64,000 nucleotides of DNA from positions 34,068,468 through 34,132,467 of the forward strand of contig LS997563.1 in NCBI GenBank assembly GCA_000469685.2, written 5' to 3'. The stretch is from Haemonchus contortus. Taxonomy: Eukaryota; Nematoda; Chromadorea; Rhabditida; Trichostrongylidae. The notes beneath the pieces are model-generated. The model was not told the origin of the DNA, searched no databases, and saw only the letters and a program-made list of their open reading frames with translations. This document shows positions 34,076 through 45,500 of this stretch, in pieces (the stretch's first letter is position 1; each line of letters starts with the position of its first letter). Position numbers and translations under genes: made by a program.

Positions 34076-36690
34076 TATCAGCTGACCATCGACTCTATCC
34101 TCAGACTTCACAGCTTTCGTGTTTACTCTGATGACATTGCTGTCTGTTAGAAAAGACTTTGGAATCCGTTGAGGAAAGCGAACCCTCGAGCACCAAAGAA
34201 CCTTGTCCTTATCAGAACTCCTGTTAGATAGTAGCCTGAAAATGTAAAATGTATGTTAGCCAGTAGGAAGGCACTCCTGGCTACCTACTTTCAGACATGT
34301 CTATTGGGTCCTTCCATTTGAAAGTGCGCAGTTATTTGAAGGGATGGTGAAAATATAAAAGGTGTACCGGTCTCCATCGTTTATCAGAGGCCAGTGCACA
34401 ATGAGGAGTTCCTAAATGGGGAGCGTTGTAAGAGGAAATTCTTCACACGAATCCATCATGAGCGGGGTCAACATTTGCAGTGCACAAAATTCTTGAAGAG
34501 TAATGTCGAGAAATTGGTGTCAATGTTAAGGAAGGAAAAACAGGCCACCAGAAGTTTGTATTGGTACGCAATATTCGCTCCACCCATTCTCGGACATTCG
34601 GTGCTTGAAGGAATCAAGCACCGAATGACGGAGTGCGGATGCCGAACATTTCTCCGAGAACGGCATCTCCGTTGAGATCGTCTTTCGGATCGCAACTAAC
34701 GAATCGAAGTCGGTGGGAGAGATATATGTATAGGTACCTCAATTTCTTTCAAAACCACAAGTTTGAAAGCGAAGTGACGCCTGCAACAACATTCTTCTCC
34801 GAACCCAAAGTCACCCACCACTTTTGGAACTGAAACTGTATTGGGAACAGGCGGAATATGAGTAAACTTGATGTACAGATATCCTTGTAAAGCTCTAGCC
34901 AAGATGTTATAACTTTTGTTTGGCCAACGTTTCGAATTTGTCGCCTTAGTCGGGGCTTGACCGCTTTTGCATAAACTTGCTCACAGAATCGTGAAGCCGC
35001 CAGCGTCAGGTTGAGATGAGTCAGGGAGAAGGCCAGTAAATTTTATGGAGTGATGTTTTGGCACTCTCACCTGGAAAAATAAGCTGCTAGTGAATTGCTT
35101 CGGAAGCTTTTCGACAATAATATCGACAAGTACATGGCACACAATCGCGTGGAGACCGTTCTTGCTCATGAGCATGCTGAGCAGTTCGTGGGATCAGTCG
35201 CCGTACTAGCCGGACCTACGACCGTATGACCTCAACTGCTAGAGGTCAACTGAAGGTTTCGGTGGCAACCAATATGAAAGCTGGTTGCTCGCCAAAGCAG
35301 GCCAACACAGCATCCTGATGAGGAAAACATGCTGCTCAATGCCAAGACGTTAATCTTCGCCGGTTTTGGGTAGCAGGCAACGTCAAGTGAACACTGAATA
35401 TTGGTTTCTATCCCATTTGCAGCTCACTTAACATTAATTTGAATGAAAAATTTAGGAACTCTCGAATGAGATGGCCTAATATTATCACCAAGCCAATACG
35501 AAGGCAATAAGAGGCTTGGATGTTCTGGGTGAAGGCCGCAATATGTGTACATACATACTGCCTGCGCAAAAGCAATGCCATTGAGTTCTAGATTCCTTTG
35601 CACTGTGTTTTCAGTTAATCCATTCAAAAACAATTTTTTGCAGCAACTTTAACCTTCCCAGGAGTTAGAAAGCGTTGATGCATTGATAACGATGTTTATT
35701 ACGAATTGCGTACACAAAATGACACGAAGTTTTGTATATGTATAATTGAGGGTAAAGTAAGAATGAGATGTATGAAGTTGATAGTGTGGTTTTTTCTCTC
35801 GCCGAGAGGTTCAGACGGCTGCACGATGTCGGTTCACTCCTATGATACACACTCTCTCCCTTTGCTGTATTAGCTCGGGTTGACGTAGAGGTTAAGGATG
35901 TTAACTTATTAGGTTTATTATGCAACCTGCGATAGAACAAAGTAAAGTGATGTAGAGGGAGTTAGTACATAATGATTGGTAATGGAAATAGGGTTCCTAA
36001 GGAGTTATAGTGATCGGCTATGAAGTGCATAAAATAATAAGTGCAGTTTGTTGAATATGAAATGGACTTTTTTAGGTATAAGATTTGTTATACGGTATAC
36101 AACGTACATAATAATTGTGAACATCATGCGCATCTTAAGCAACATTATTCAGTTCAAAATTTGAATTTGGTTCTCAATGTTTTTTCCAAAACAATTTAAT
36201 AACATCTTTTGTTTGTTCACACCATGGTCGTGTATGCGACCAATACTTTACTATGAGATTGTCGCTCCTTATGCAGGATAGTTGCGTGTTAATTTATATA
36301 TATTCGGGTTATCCTTTTTGATGGAATATGTCGGTTTCATTGCATCTTGTTAAACGCTCTATGTATAAGGACAAATATGAACATGACATACACAATTTTT
36401 CAAAAAATTTTTGTGTATACGACTGAGTATTAATCCCATTTATAGGAAATGAATGTTAGTGGTAATGTGATAGTATTAAATCCCTAGTTTTTTTTTAAAC
36501 AATTACGTAATAAATAATAAAAAATTATGACTTACGTGATCTACTTATTATTTCTTACATGTTTGAATTAGGTCCGTAATATACAGATAGCATTGTTATA
36601 CACATAGCTATTTGTATAATGTGTTTTTTCTTATGACAATTAATCCCATAACCTGTTAACCCTTGTTACAACATAGTTCCCCTAAACCAT
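34076..36690. other. No gene recognised; becomes AT-rich after about 35,950
   Basis: Frames at 34394-34675 (+), 35665-35940 (-) and others lack domains. The base composition shifts to strongly AT from about 35,950, so the retroelement listed next may start earlier than I can prove. Confidence 0.35.
34595..34627. repeat. 14-bp perfect hairpin
   Basis: CATTCGGTGCTTGA, loop AGGAA, then TCAAGCACCGAATG. No element context recognised. Confidence 0.8.
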
Positions 36691-36816
36691 TTTATTTTAT
36701 TTTATTTATTTTATCTTTTTTTTTTTTTTTTTTTTCTTATCTTGGGATTGAGACACAATCCCAATCAATATCATTGTATACACTTTAAGAGGGCCATACC
36801 TCTTGATAAAAATAGG

Positions 36817-36890
36817 GATTGGTACTGATGGGGTTATGCAAGTCAAAAAAGGGCATGAGGGGTCATTTTTTGATGCCTCCAGTACCAATC
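36817..36890. repeat. Inverted repeat in the retroelement leader
   Basis: GATTGGTACTG (36817-36827) and CAGTACCAATC (36880-36890) pair perfectly around a 52-nt loop and would form a hairpin in the element's RNA, upstream of the coding frame. I saw no ribozyme core here. Confidence 0.75.
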
Positions 36891-37007
36891 GTCCCTTGGG
36901 ACACAAAAAAGGGAGTGCCCACCCCTGGCAGCAGTCCTGCCAAACCTCCGGGAGACCTCTCTCTGCTTTGGGTTTGACCGCTCAAACGCTTAGATACACG
37001 GTCATAA

Positions 37008-39866
37008 ACAGTAAAAAGCTGCTCATGTCATGATTATTATAAACTAAAAGAGTTTAATAAAGTTAAAAATGGGGATAAACAATATATCCTTAAAGACTTT
37101 GGAAATTCAAACAAGGGTAACAGGTGCAATAAAAATTGTAAAACATGTAACATTACAATAACTGATAATTTTATTACTTCATATGTTACAGGATTGAAGA
37201 TAAACACTTACAAGGAGCGAAACACTAATTGTGAATCTAAAAATGTAATATACTGTTTAACATGTAATGGTTGTGGTATACAGTATGTAGGAATGACTAC
37301 AAGAAAAATCAAACTAAGAGTAAGAGAGCATTTAACTAATATATACAAAGATAAAATAAATACACCATTATACACACATTTAAAAAATTGTGACAGAGGG
37401 ATAAGAGTTATGATTTTAGACTCTATCAAATCTAATGATAAAGCAATATTGATGGATAAAGAATTGTTTTGGACAAAATTACTAATGACCCCTTATCCAT
37501 TTGGTCTTAATGATAGCATTAAGGGTTATGGTAATATAACTGACATATCTAATCCCAACACTTATAAAGGGGTCCCACCGTTTTTTACATTAAAAATCAC
37601 TAAGGATAGACGAAATAGAGGTAATGGAATGAATAAAAACAAGAATAATGAAATTTACACGAGTGCAAAGTTGATTAATAAGGTAATTGAAGAGGAAGAA
37701 ATACTCGAACCTATGGATTATTACAGACTCATGAAAAACTTAAGTAAAAAAGAAATGATTAAACTAATTAAATTATCAATGTCAGAGGATTTCCTTCAAA
37801 CAGTGTATAATAAAACAAGATTTTTAGTACTTTGTTTATTGTCTCATTTCCAATACTTAGAAAAAGACAAGATTAAAACCAAAACCCAACATCATAACTT
37901 AATAATTGAATATAAAAGTAAGATATATGACGCTATACCATTCAATAAAATGTTTAATTCTAAAGAAGTAATTAATCTATTAAATCATTATAAGAGAAAT
38001 AATAAGGATGTCATTCCTATCAGAACTATTTACAAATATGGCTGTATGGCTTCAAATAAAATTTATAACTATAATAGTGTACTTAAATCTTTAGATGAAA
38101 ACAGGATCAAAGACATTATGAAACAGGAATGTATTTGTAGTAACTATATGTTTAAAGAATTTGTAAATAAAGAACACGGACATATTATTACAGGGGATCT
38201 GAATATTGTCAGAGAAAAAGAACTTAGATGTATCCTGGAAAAAGGTACCAAGTATAGAACTGACGAGGGTACTAGTAGACAAGAGATAAAAATTATGTTA
38301 AGAGATAAAATCAAGGAAGTCATTAACTTCTACCAATCAAGATATAAGATCAACAAAGAATCAACAATAATGTTATATAGGCACTTTTATACTTTCTTCC
38401 GAGAAAAAATCAAACCCCTACTTACTCATAACAATATTAAACAAACCGTAGAGATTTTTCCTTATGAGACCTTGAAAAAATATCAAAAAACATTCATTTT
38501 TTGCCCGCTTGATAAGGCTAGTAATAATTATGGTATAATATGCAAAAAATATTACGTAAAAATCATTATGGAAGAAATGGGGACTAAGTATAATGATAGA
38601 GAGAAAGGCTTGCAACATCATAGTACCAATAATACATATGAAATGGTTAGTGGTAATAACAAGTATACGTTATTACACAAGCATCAAATGTTATGTATAA
38701 GAAATAAGCTCAAAGTAGATGAAAATTCTGACATACCAACTATATATGCTCTTCCGAAATTGCATAAACACCCAGTAAAATTCAGGTTTATCACAGGAGC
38801 ACGGAAGAGTAGCTTAAAAACATTGGCGAAAGAATTACATATCATATTTACATACATTAAGAAACACTTCATCAAGTATGCCATGGTGATACAAAATAGA
38901 AAAAAGACAATAAAAAATTATTGGTCTATAAGTAATATCAACATTAGTGAAGAAATAAAAAATATAAAAAGCTCAAACCTTAAAGTGTTCACAGCGGATT
39001 TCACAGATATGTTTACTAATTTGGAACATGACCTCATTATTAAAAACATCAAAATGTTGATAAACCTATGCTTTGGAAACGCGGGTAAAGATAAGATCGC
39101 AACTAATGGATACTATGTTTACTACACGGATGGTAAGGAAATCAAAAGAGGGCATAGGGTATACAGTAAAGTTGATCTTATTTACTACACAGACTATATG
39201 CTTATGAATAGTTACTGTCAGTTTGGAGGCCATATATACAAACAAAATAAGGGAGTCCCCCAAGGGGGTAATTTCAGCCCACTGTTGGCGGATCTTACAT
39301 TGTCTGTAATGGAATTTAACTATAGCAATAACAATAAGTTAGCTTGTAATAAATTGTTCGTTCCATTCAGATATATGGATGATCTCCTGATAATACATAA
39401 TCAAGAAGAATATGAAATAGAAAATTATATTAATTATATCTATGAAGGTAAACTTGAATTCAAAAAAACAAATTTTGATGAGTGGAATAGCAATTACTTA
39501 GATTTGAATATTAGAATAACTAATAATAGAATACTCACCAGTTTATATAACAAAACAGATGACTTTGGTTTTAGGGTTCTAAGATTCCCTCATTATAGCA
39601 CCAATATTTCCACTAATACCAAAGCATCTGTTATCTATACAGAAACACTTAGAATAGCTAACACTTGTTCCTTATTAGAATCATTTGTTAAAAAAATAAG
39701 TGAAATGGTTGATGTGTTAAATTTAAATTGTTATAAAACTGAATTTATTATTGTCAATATAATAAAGTGTTTATATAACAATAAAAACATTTGTTACAAA
39801 TACAATATGGACAGTGACATTGCACGAATAAAAAAGTTCGTAGAAGGTATAGTTAGGGACACTTAA
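37008..39866 (+). CDS. Penelope-like reverse transcriptase with N-terminal Zn-knuckle and GIY-YIG endonuclease
   Basis: Open from 37008 to the TAA at 39866 (952 residues if all are used). In order: Cys-rich knuckle (CSCH at 37020-37031; RCNKNCKTCN at 37122-37151); GIY-YIG nuclease, with VIY at 37245, YVG at 37284, the KIKLRVREH Arg helix, KELFW with the catalytic-type Glu and PYPFGLND; a linker of about 300 residues; RT with ALPKLHK at 38748, FTADF with the first catalytic Asp at 38997, GVPQGG at 39252 and YMDD at 39372-39383. Key residues are present and there is no internal stop or frameshift, so the copy is young or active. GIY-YIG would nick target DNA and RT would prime from the nick. 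No ATG precedes the GIY-YIG motif in frame: the first is at 37293, inside it. Initiation must be non-AUG (TTG at 37194?), by frameshift from the overlapping frame 36803-37033, or by splicing. Confidence 0.9.
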   Translation, partial: TVKSCSCHDYYKLKEFNKVKNGDKQYILKDFGNSNKGNRCNKNCKTCNITITDNFITSYVTGLKINTYKERNTNCESKNVIYCLTCNGCGIQYVGMTTRKIKLRVREHLTNIYKDKINTPLYTHLKNCDRGIRVMILDSIKSNDKAILMDKELFWTKLLMTPYPFGLNDSIKGYGNITDISNPNTYKGVPPFFTLKITKDRRNRGNGMNKNKNNEIYTSAKLINKVIEEEEILEPMDYYRLMKNLSKKEMIKLIKLSMSEDFLQTVYNKTRFLVLCLLSHFQYLEKDKIKTKTQHHNLIIEYKSKIYDAIPFNKMFNSKEVINLLNHYKRNNKDVIPIRTIYKYGCMASNKIYNYNSVLKSLDENRIKDIMKQECICSNYMFKEFVNKEHGHIITGDLNIVREKELRCILEKGTKYRTDEGTSRQEIKIMLRDKIKEVINFYQSRYKINKESTIMLYRHFYTFFREKIKPLLTHNNIKQTVEIFPYETLKKYQKTFIFCPLDKASNNYGIICKKYYVKIIMEEMGTKYNDREKGLQHHSTNNTYEMVSGNNKYTLLHKHQMLCIRNKLKVDENSDIPTIYALPKLHKHPVKFRFITGARKSSLKTLAKELHIIFTYIKKHFIKYAMVIQNRKKTIKNYWSISNINISEEIKNIKSSNLKVFTADFTDMFTNLEHDLIIKNIKMLINLCFGNAGKDKIATNGYYVYYTDGKEIKRGHRVYSKVDLIYYTDYMLMNSYCQFGGHIYKQNKGVPQGGNFSPLLADLTLSVMEFNYSNNNKLACNKLFVPFRYMDDLLIIHNQEEYEIENYINYIYEGKLEFKKTNFDEWNSNYLDLNIRITNNRILTSLYNKTDDFGFRVLRFPHYSTNISTNTKASVIYTETLRIANTCSLLESFVKKISEMVDVLNLNCYKTEFIIVNIIKCLYNNKNICYKYNMDSDIARIKKFVEGIVRDT

Positions 39867-39972
39867 TGGGAAATTGCATGGGTATTATCATTCATACTAA
39901 TTGCTAATATTACGTTACTACGAAGCGTTTCACATAATCATATTATTCATATATACAAACAGTATACATCAT

Positions 39973-40220
39973 AATACATACATACATACATACATACATA
40001 CATACATACCAATACATACATACATACATACATACATTAACATACATACATACATACATACATAACATACATACATAACATACATACATACATACATACA
40101 TAGCATACATACATACATAATACATACATACATACATACATACATACCATAACATACATACATATACATACAATAGCATACATAACATACATACATACAT
40201 ACATACATAACATACATACA

Positions 40221-40251
<31 letters not shown>

Positions 40252-41112
40252 CATACATACATAATACATACCATACATACATACATACATACATACATAC
40301 ATACATACATACATACATACATACATACATACAATAACATACATACATACATACATACCATACATATACATACATACATACATCCATACATAACCATACA
40401 TACATAATACATACATACATACATACATACATACATACATACCATACATACATACATACATACATACATACATACATACATACATACATACATACATACA
40501 TACATACATACATACATACATACATACATACATACATACATACATACATACATACATACATACATACATACATACATACATACATACATACATACATACA
40601 TACATACATACATACATACATACATACATACATACATACATACATACATACATACATACATACATACATACATACATACATACATACATACATACATACA
40701 TACATACATACATACATACATACATACATACATACATACATACATACATACATACATACATACATACATACATACATACATACATACATACATACATACA
40801 TACATACATACATACATACATACATACATACATACATACATACATACATACATACATACATACATACATACATACATACATACATACATACATACATACA
40901 TACATACATACATACATACATACATACATACATACATACATACATACATACATACATACATGCATGCATACATACATACATACATACATACATGCATACA
41001 TACATACATACATACATACATACATACATACATACATACATACATACATGCATACATACATACATACATACATACATACATACATACATACATACATACA
41101 TACATACATGTA
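39973..41112 (+). repeat. (TACA)n tetranucleotide microsatellite, about 1.1 kb
   Basis: It starts 106 bp after the retroelement stop codon. The first 480 bp contain many one-base gaps and substitutions (CATAACATAC, TACCATAC). From about 40,445 to 40,960 it is completely pure, then a few TGCA variants occur. The long minus-strand frames of MYVC repeats are consequences of the repeat, not genes. Some of the one-base gaps may be sequencing errors. Confidence 0.95.
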
Positions 41113-41423
41113 TAAGTGCTTAAAATTCAACATACTCGCATTTATGCATACATGCCCAAACTCCTATCTATGCTTAAATGTTTTTTACATGCTCTAGTAA
41201 CAATTTCAAATGGACGTGTTATAATAGTTGACTCCTTTAACAAAGACCTTTACTTGTTGTAGACCTTTAAAAACAAAGCATCTACATTGTGTATTTGAAA
41301 TGCTTCAGTTGTTCCACACTACTCTTCTTATTTCTACTCATCTACTTGACTTGATTTTTCTTTCCTTTGGCGATTATTTTTCACTCTTTCTCACACAACA
41401 GACCGTATTTACCCATTCTTGTT
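41113..41423. other. AT-rich 3' region between microsatellite and ribozyme-like RNA
   Basis: No coding frame of note. Probably still part of the retroelement. No poly(A) signal is obvious. Confidence 0.4.
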
Positions 41424-41505
41424 TTTGTCATCACTTAGTCACTGACGAGCCTCGGGTGATGACAGATTTTGGTTCGTATGACTAAGAGGCGAAACGAACC
41501 AAAAT
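41424..41505 (+). ncRNA. Hammerhead-ribozyme-like RNA with non-canonical strand order
   Basis: Hairpin 1: TGTCATCAC (41426-41434) pairs with GTGATGACA (41456-41464); its loop holds TTAGTCA (41435-41441), core CTGACGA (41442-41448) and GCCTC (41449-41453). Hairpin 2: ATTTTGGTTCG (41466-41476) pairs with CGAACCAAAAT (41495-41505); its loop holds T-A (41477-41478), TGACTAA (41479-41485), GAGGC (41486-41490) and GAAA (41491-41494). TTAGTCA pairs with TGACTAA (stem I), GCCTC with GAGGC (stem II), and the second hairpin stem is stem III. All core positions fit the hammerhead consensus: C3-U4-G5-A6-N7-G8-A9, G12-A13-A14, the A15.1-U16.1 pair and H17=A, placing cleavage between 41478 and 41479. But I5' runs straight into II3', while the CUGANGA strand lies upstream, so this is not type I, II or III. 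Activity is unproven. Confidence 0.6.
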
Positions 41506-42377
41506 ATTTATGTAATTTTTAATACTACCTGAAGTAGGAATATTTCTTAATTAGTGTTTACGATTTGTAGTTCTTCATGGCTTATTATACTGTAATGTAT
41601 GGCAGTGGTTTTCAGCCTTGAAAAAACCCAGTTCTTGAAAAGAGATCTGGCTTGATCGTTAAACCTGTATTACTAATTATATTGGAGCCGAGTCATAAAG
41701 CGTGCTCAGTCGTACAGGAACTAGTTCAACCATACAATTATTGCACCAGATTTGTTAAACTTGCTGACAGGTAGGAATCAGATCAAACGGCACCAGTGAA
41801 CGAGCATCTCTTCAGCTGTTACTAAGAATTTCTCTCACACCTTGCAATTCAATGTGAAGAATAAGAGAGGTGGTGAATTTATTTGACGTGATGGACACAG
41901 ATGCGTATTTACACTTCAACCTGTCTAGTGTTTGCCATATCCATAGCGTACACGAAAACGATTCATTCATCACGGAAGGAGCCAGACAGTTTGCAGTGCC
42001 ATGTGGCGTAGATAAAAAACGTAAAAAAAAATTCTCCAAAAAAAATCGTTAGCCCTTCCTCCTTCACGGAATTGTCAAATGACATCCTGTTTGGACTGAA
42101 ATCACTGAAATTCAGAGTAGGTAAATACTCAGCCCAAATTTGACAGAATCGGTAAAATTGTATGTTTGACAACTTTTTTCGCAAGCCTCATGTAGTTCAT
42201 AAAGAACAGCCCTTGGCAAAATTCAAAATGTCTCAATAGCTCCACGAACACTTGCTTCTTTCTTAATGCGAGTTATAACAAGGTTGTTTGATGGTCCTCA
42301 TTAAGGCAAAGTCAAATCCACAGCGTGCTTGGGAAGGAGTTCTACGTAGACAAAGGTGAAAATAAAGTCCTTGACTG
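41506..42377. other. No gene recognised
   Basis: Short frames only; the stretch after about 41,600 returns to the base composition of the surrounding genome. Confidence 0.4.
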
Positions 42378-42550
42378 TTATCAATACCGTTTTGGGATGC
42401 GCCCAGCATTCGACTTTCATTCAGATTTCAGAATGATGGTGTTTTCATTGCGCATGTGACCTACACAATGAATTGCGTTGTCCAGCTATGTAATGGTCAA
42501 AGGTTTTATCCTCCCAAACAAGTCTAAAGACCAATTAACCGAATCCGAGG
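42378..42550 (-). mobile_element. tRNA-derived SINE, 5'-truncated copy
   Basis: The reverse complement reads TTCGGTTAATTGGTC, TTGTTTGGGAGGATAAAA, CATTGTGTAGGTCACATGCG, TCTGAATGAAAGTCGAATGC and GGGCGCATCCCAAAACGG, matching the SINE body in order. Confidence 0.7.
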
Positions 42551-45500
42551 ATAAAAGGACAAAAGTAACTACTTTACATGATTTCTTGGGACTCGGACTT
42601 TTACAATTTCTCATTGGAATGAGAGCCGGGCGAAAGGGTGGTTCGTTTAGCAGTGTACTGGTCTCGGAAAAGCCCGGTGGATTTGCATGGTCATGATTGG
42701 AACCGAACCATGGGTCACGCAAGCGATGACGGCGCCTGGAACTTTCGGTGATCAACAGCAGGACCGGCCGGTCGCCTCGTATGACTATGATGTAGGCGAA
42801 AAATCTGTAACGTAGGAAGACTGGAAAATTGTTTGTCATCTTTCTCCCAGGTCTAATCAAAAATCTTATGAAAACTATCGCTAAACAGTTTCTTCGTTAT
42901 AGCACAAAAACTAATATTTATTAGTAAGGAGTTTATATAACGCTCTCCCACTCTACAACTTTCAAGAAACGTTTTGGACGCAGAGCATCTATTTTGAAGC
43001 TCTGAGTTTACAGCCTGAAGGATACCAAATAGGAAAGATTGCGGCTTCCATGAAAGGAACTAGAAGTTGAGCACAAATTTATTCTAGGCTGATGTGCTCC
43101 CAAGCTGCACTCTATAACGTAACTGGAAAAATGATCAGTTTACTTTCATAATTGGTCCCCCCCCCAGCAACTCTTTTCAGGAGAAATTTGAAAGTTATGA
43201 CCAACAAAGCGAGTCACTGGGTTGACTCTTACTGAGACGGTCCTCGAAGTGTTTCCTTCCTATTTGAATTTTTTTGATAAAAATCTATTTTTTCTGTAAT
43301 ATCTCACAAATTTTTCAAGAAAAAAATTTTTATCTGCTTAATACATGTTTTTTTTCATATCCATAGAGATAAAACATGAGACCATCTCGGGCCTACGAGC
43401 TGGCAAGTCCTATCGTCTGATTATAAATAAATAAGCGTTTTTAAATAAATAACCGTCAATTTATTCGAACTGTTTTTTTTTGTCACAAGAATGAAAACAG
43501 ACTGTAGTACACCCTGAACATTATCCTTTATTCCGATAGCGAGCCTTCGACTGCTCAACTATTCGAGTCGGTTTTTTCTTTGGACTTGGATTTTTTTTCT
43601 TCGAACTTTTCAATTTCAGCTTAAAAACTTATTTTATCCTTTCCGTTTCATGCTTCACCTGCATTTTGGTTATGTATCAACCAAATTTTGGGTCATCTTA
43701 ACGGATGTCCAGTCCTGAGTAAGATGAATCATTTTGAGGCCACTGTTCTTATTCAAAATTGGAATTCTAGCCAATCTACTTGTAATCTACAATTCTTAGT
43801 GACAAATCTGCGGCTAACGGTTCTCAGTTCCTCAGCTTTATTGCTTCTATCCCTGGGGTGGTCAGCTCGAACTCTCTTTTCCCAGACCTGGAATTTCCAC
43901 TAAAAATAACTTTCTCACGGTTAGGATATGGAGGGCCTTGCATATTTATGTTTCAGTAAATTCATCAAGTTTAATGAATTCTCAGGTTCCTCAACGCGCT
44001 GAACCCCTTCCCCCACAGATAATACGTGGTACGCTACTCTTGTTCATTTGTAGCTCCATGTCTTATCTGTGAGTTCGTCCAAGAGCGTTCTTTGACCATT
44101 ACTCTTTGATGGTGTCGTAGTTATGTTCTGTTTTCATTCGATAAACCAGCAATTGAGTAAATAAATAAATCGCTTTTTTACCATCTTCTCGTCCCAGCCT
44201 TTCATCACTATGAAAGCGCCTCAACTGCAAACTTCCGGATCTAGAGTGTCCACCATGGCGGGCACCCACCGGATTCATGCGGAAAAAACGCGTTGGAAAA
44301 AACCGCATGTCAGGTCCGATGGCGAAACATTCGAAAAAAACCATCACTAAAGAGGAGGTACGGTATGGTAACTTGTGCGATTTCAAGAAAAAAGAAGGAA
44401 ACATAAGAGCTCGAGATGAATCTAACAGGAGGTTTTTGTCGCTGCTCCTATCACTTCTCAAACTATCTCATATTTGTTTTTGAAGTGAACCATGTTATTA
44501 TAGAGCGTGAACGAGTTGAATTTCGAGAGGAAAAAAACTGAGTCCGTAAAAAATGTCGGGTTGTGTAGTGGGAAGGGTGGGAGGGGGGAGGGGGTGTGGT
44601 GCAATAACTGACTACTTTTCTCATTGTGGGGGTTGAATGTTTCAACAAGGTCGACAAGTAGCCTCATTGACACACCTTTTTTGATGTTTCAAAGTTTTTC
44701 CGACTCCCTTCACGTTTTTTGTTGAAAACCATTCCTTTTTTCGTCCGATGTATCAGTGCTTGCCAAGAAAACGCTACTTCAACGTCCTTCAACGCCATTG
44801 TGCCCATTATATTTGCACAAAAATTGGGCCGCCGTGAACTTGAAAGGCAACCATTTCATGCCAAGGAGCAGTTTTTATAATAACTCACCATATGCTACCT
44901 GACGCTATGTTAGATAACAAAAGACCAATCTTTAGAGGATGTACAGTAACGGAAAATGCAAGGTAGATGTTAGGCATCCAGCTAAAGTATCATCATTAAA
45001 TGGATTCAGTTCGTTTCCAGATTCCCATACAAGATTAAAGGCACAGTTCACAATAATTTTGAGGTACCCGTTTTCATTCGAAAAGCGGTAATATAGATTG
45101 GGAGTTGTTCATCGGTGGTGAAGAAAGTGAGAGAATTCGCCGATTTCGAGAGAAAATATAGCTCCCAAAATTAGGCAAAATATAGGTTCGACGAGACTGA
45201 CATGACGGAAATAACATGGAAGGGGTATTTGGACGAGATTTCAGTGTTGGCTACATCAAGCCAGAACTGTACAGAACTGTTCTTCACTATCGCTATGGGT
45301 CATGACAAGTTGTTTGAACTTCCTACATAGGTTCCCTTGTGATCGGTGTAGCCACTACTATGCCGGTGAAACTCGTCACACGGGCCTACCTTTGGGCCTT
45401 TAAAACTCCCTAACTGGGCCGTTTTTCGACCTACTAGTGCCAGATATGGTATACGCGGGAGCCTCAAATCCATCCCGTGGAGGAATCTTAGAAACCTCCA

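Larger units (their letters stand above)
36690..41510 (+). mobile_element. Penelope-like retroelement with N-terminal GIY-YIG (Naiad-type domain order)
   Basis: Contents: an AT-rich leader with a T-run (36712-36735) and an inverted repeat (36817-36890), an uninterrupted 953-codon frame (37008-39866), a (TACA)n array (39973-41112) and a hammerhead-like RNA (41424-41505) on the same strand. Outer borders are my estimate; no target-site duplication or terminal repeat was identified. In most Penelope-like elements the GIY-YIG endonuclease is C-terminal or absent. An N-terminal, zinc-knuckle-preceded GIY-YIG is the permuted order described for the Naiad/Chlamys lineage. Hammerhead ribozymes are known from the terminal repeats of Penelope-like elements, which supports extending the element to about 41.5 kb. 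Confidence 0.7.

Noticed and set aside
35316..35330. CTGATGAGGAAAAC, hammerhead-like string
   Set aside because: No room for stem II and no partner for stems I or III.
39943..41133. Long minus-strand frames of 294-396 codons repeating MYVC
   Set aside because: They are the translation of the (TACA)n microsatellite in its frames; no start context, domain or non-repeat sequence.
42486..42860. 124-aa minus frame, and a protein-like + frame (GTEPWVTQAMTAPGTFGDQQ) in the same GC-rich patch
   Set aside because: Both strands are open because the patch is GC-rich; no acceptor, domain or neighbour exon; part overlaps a SINE.
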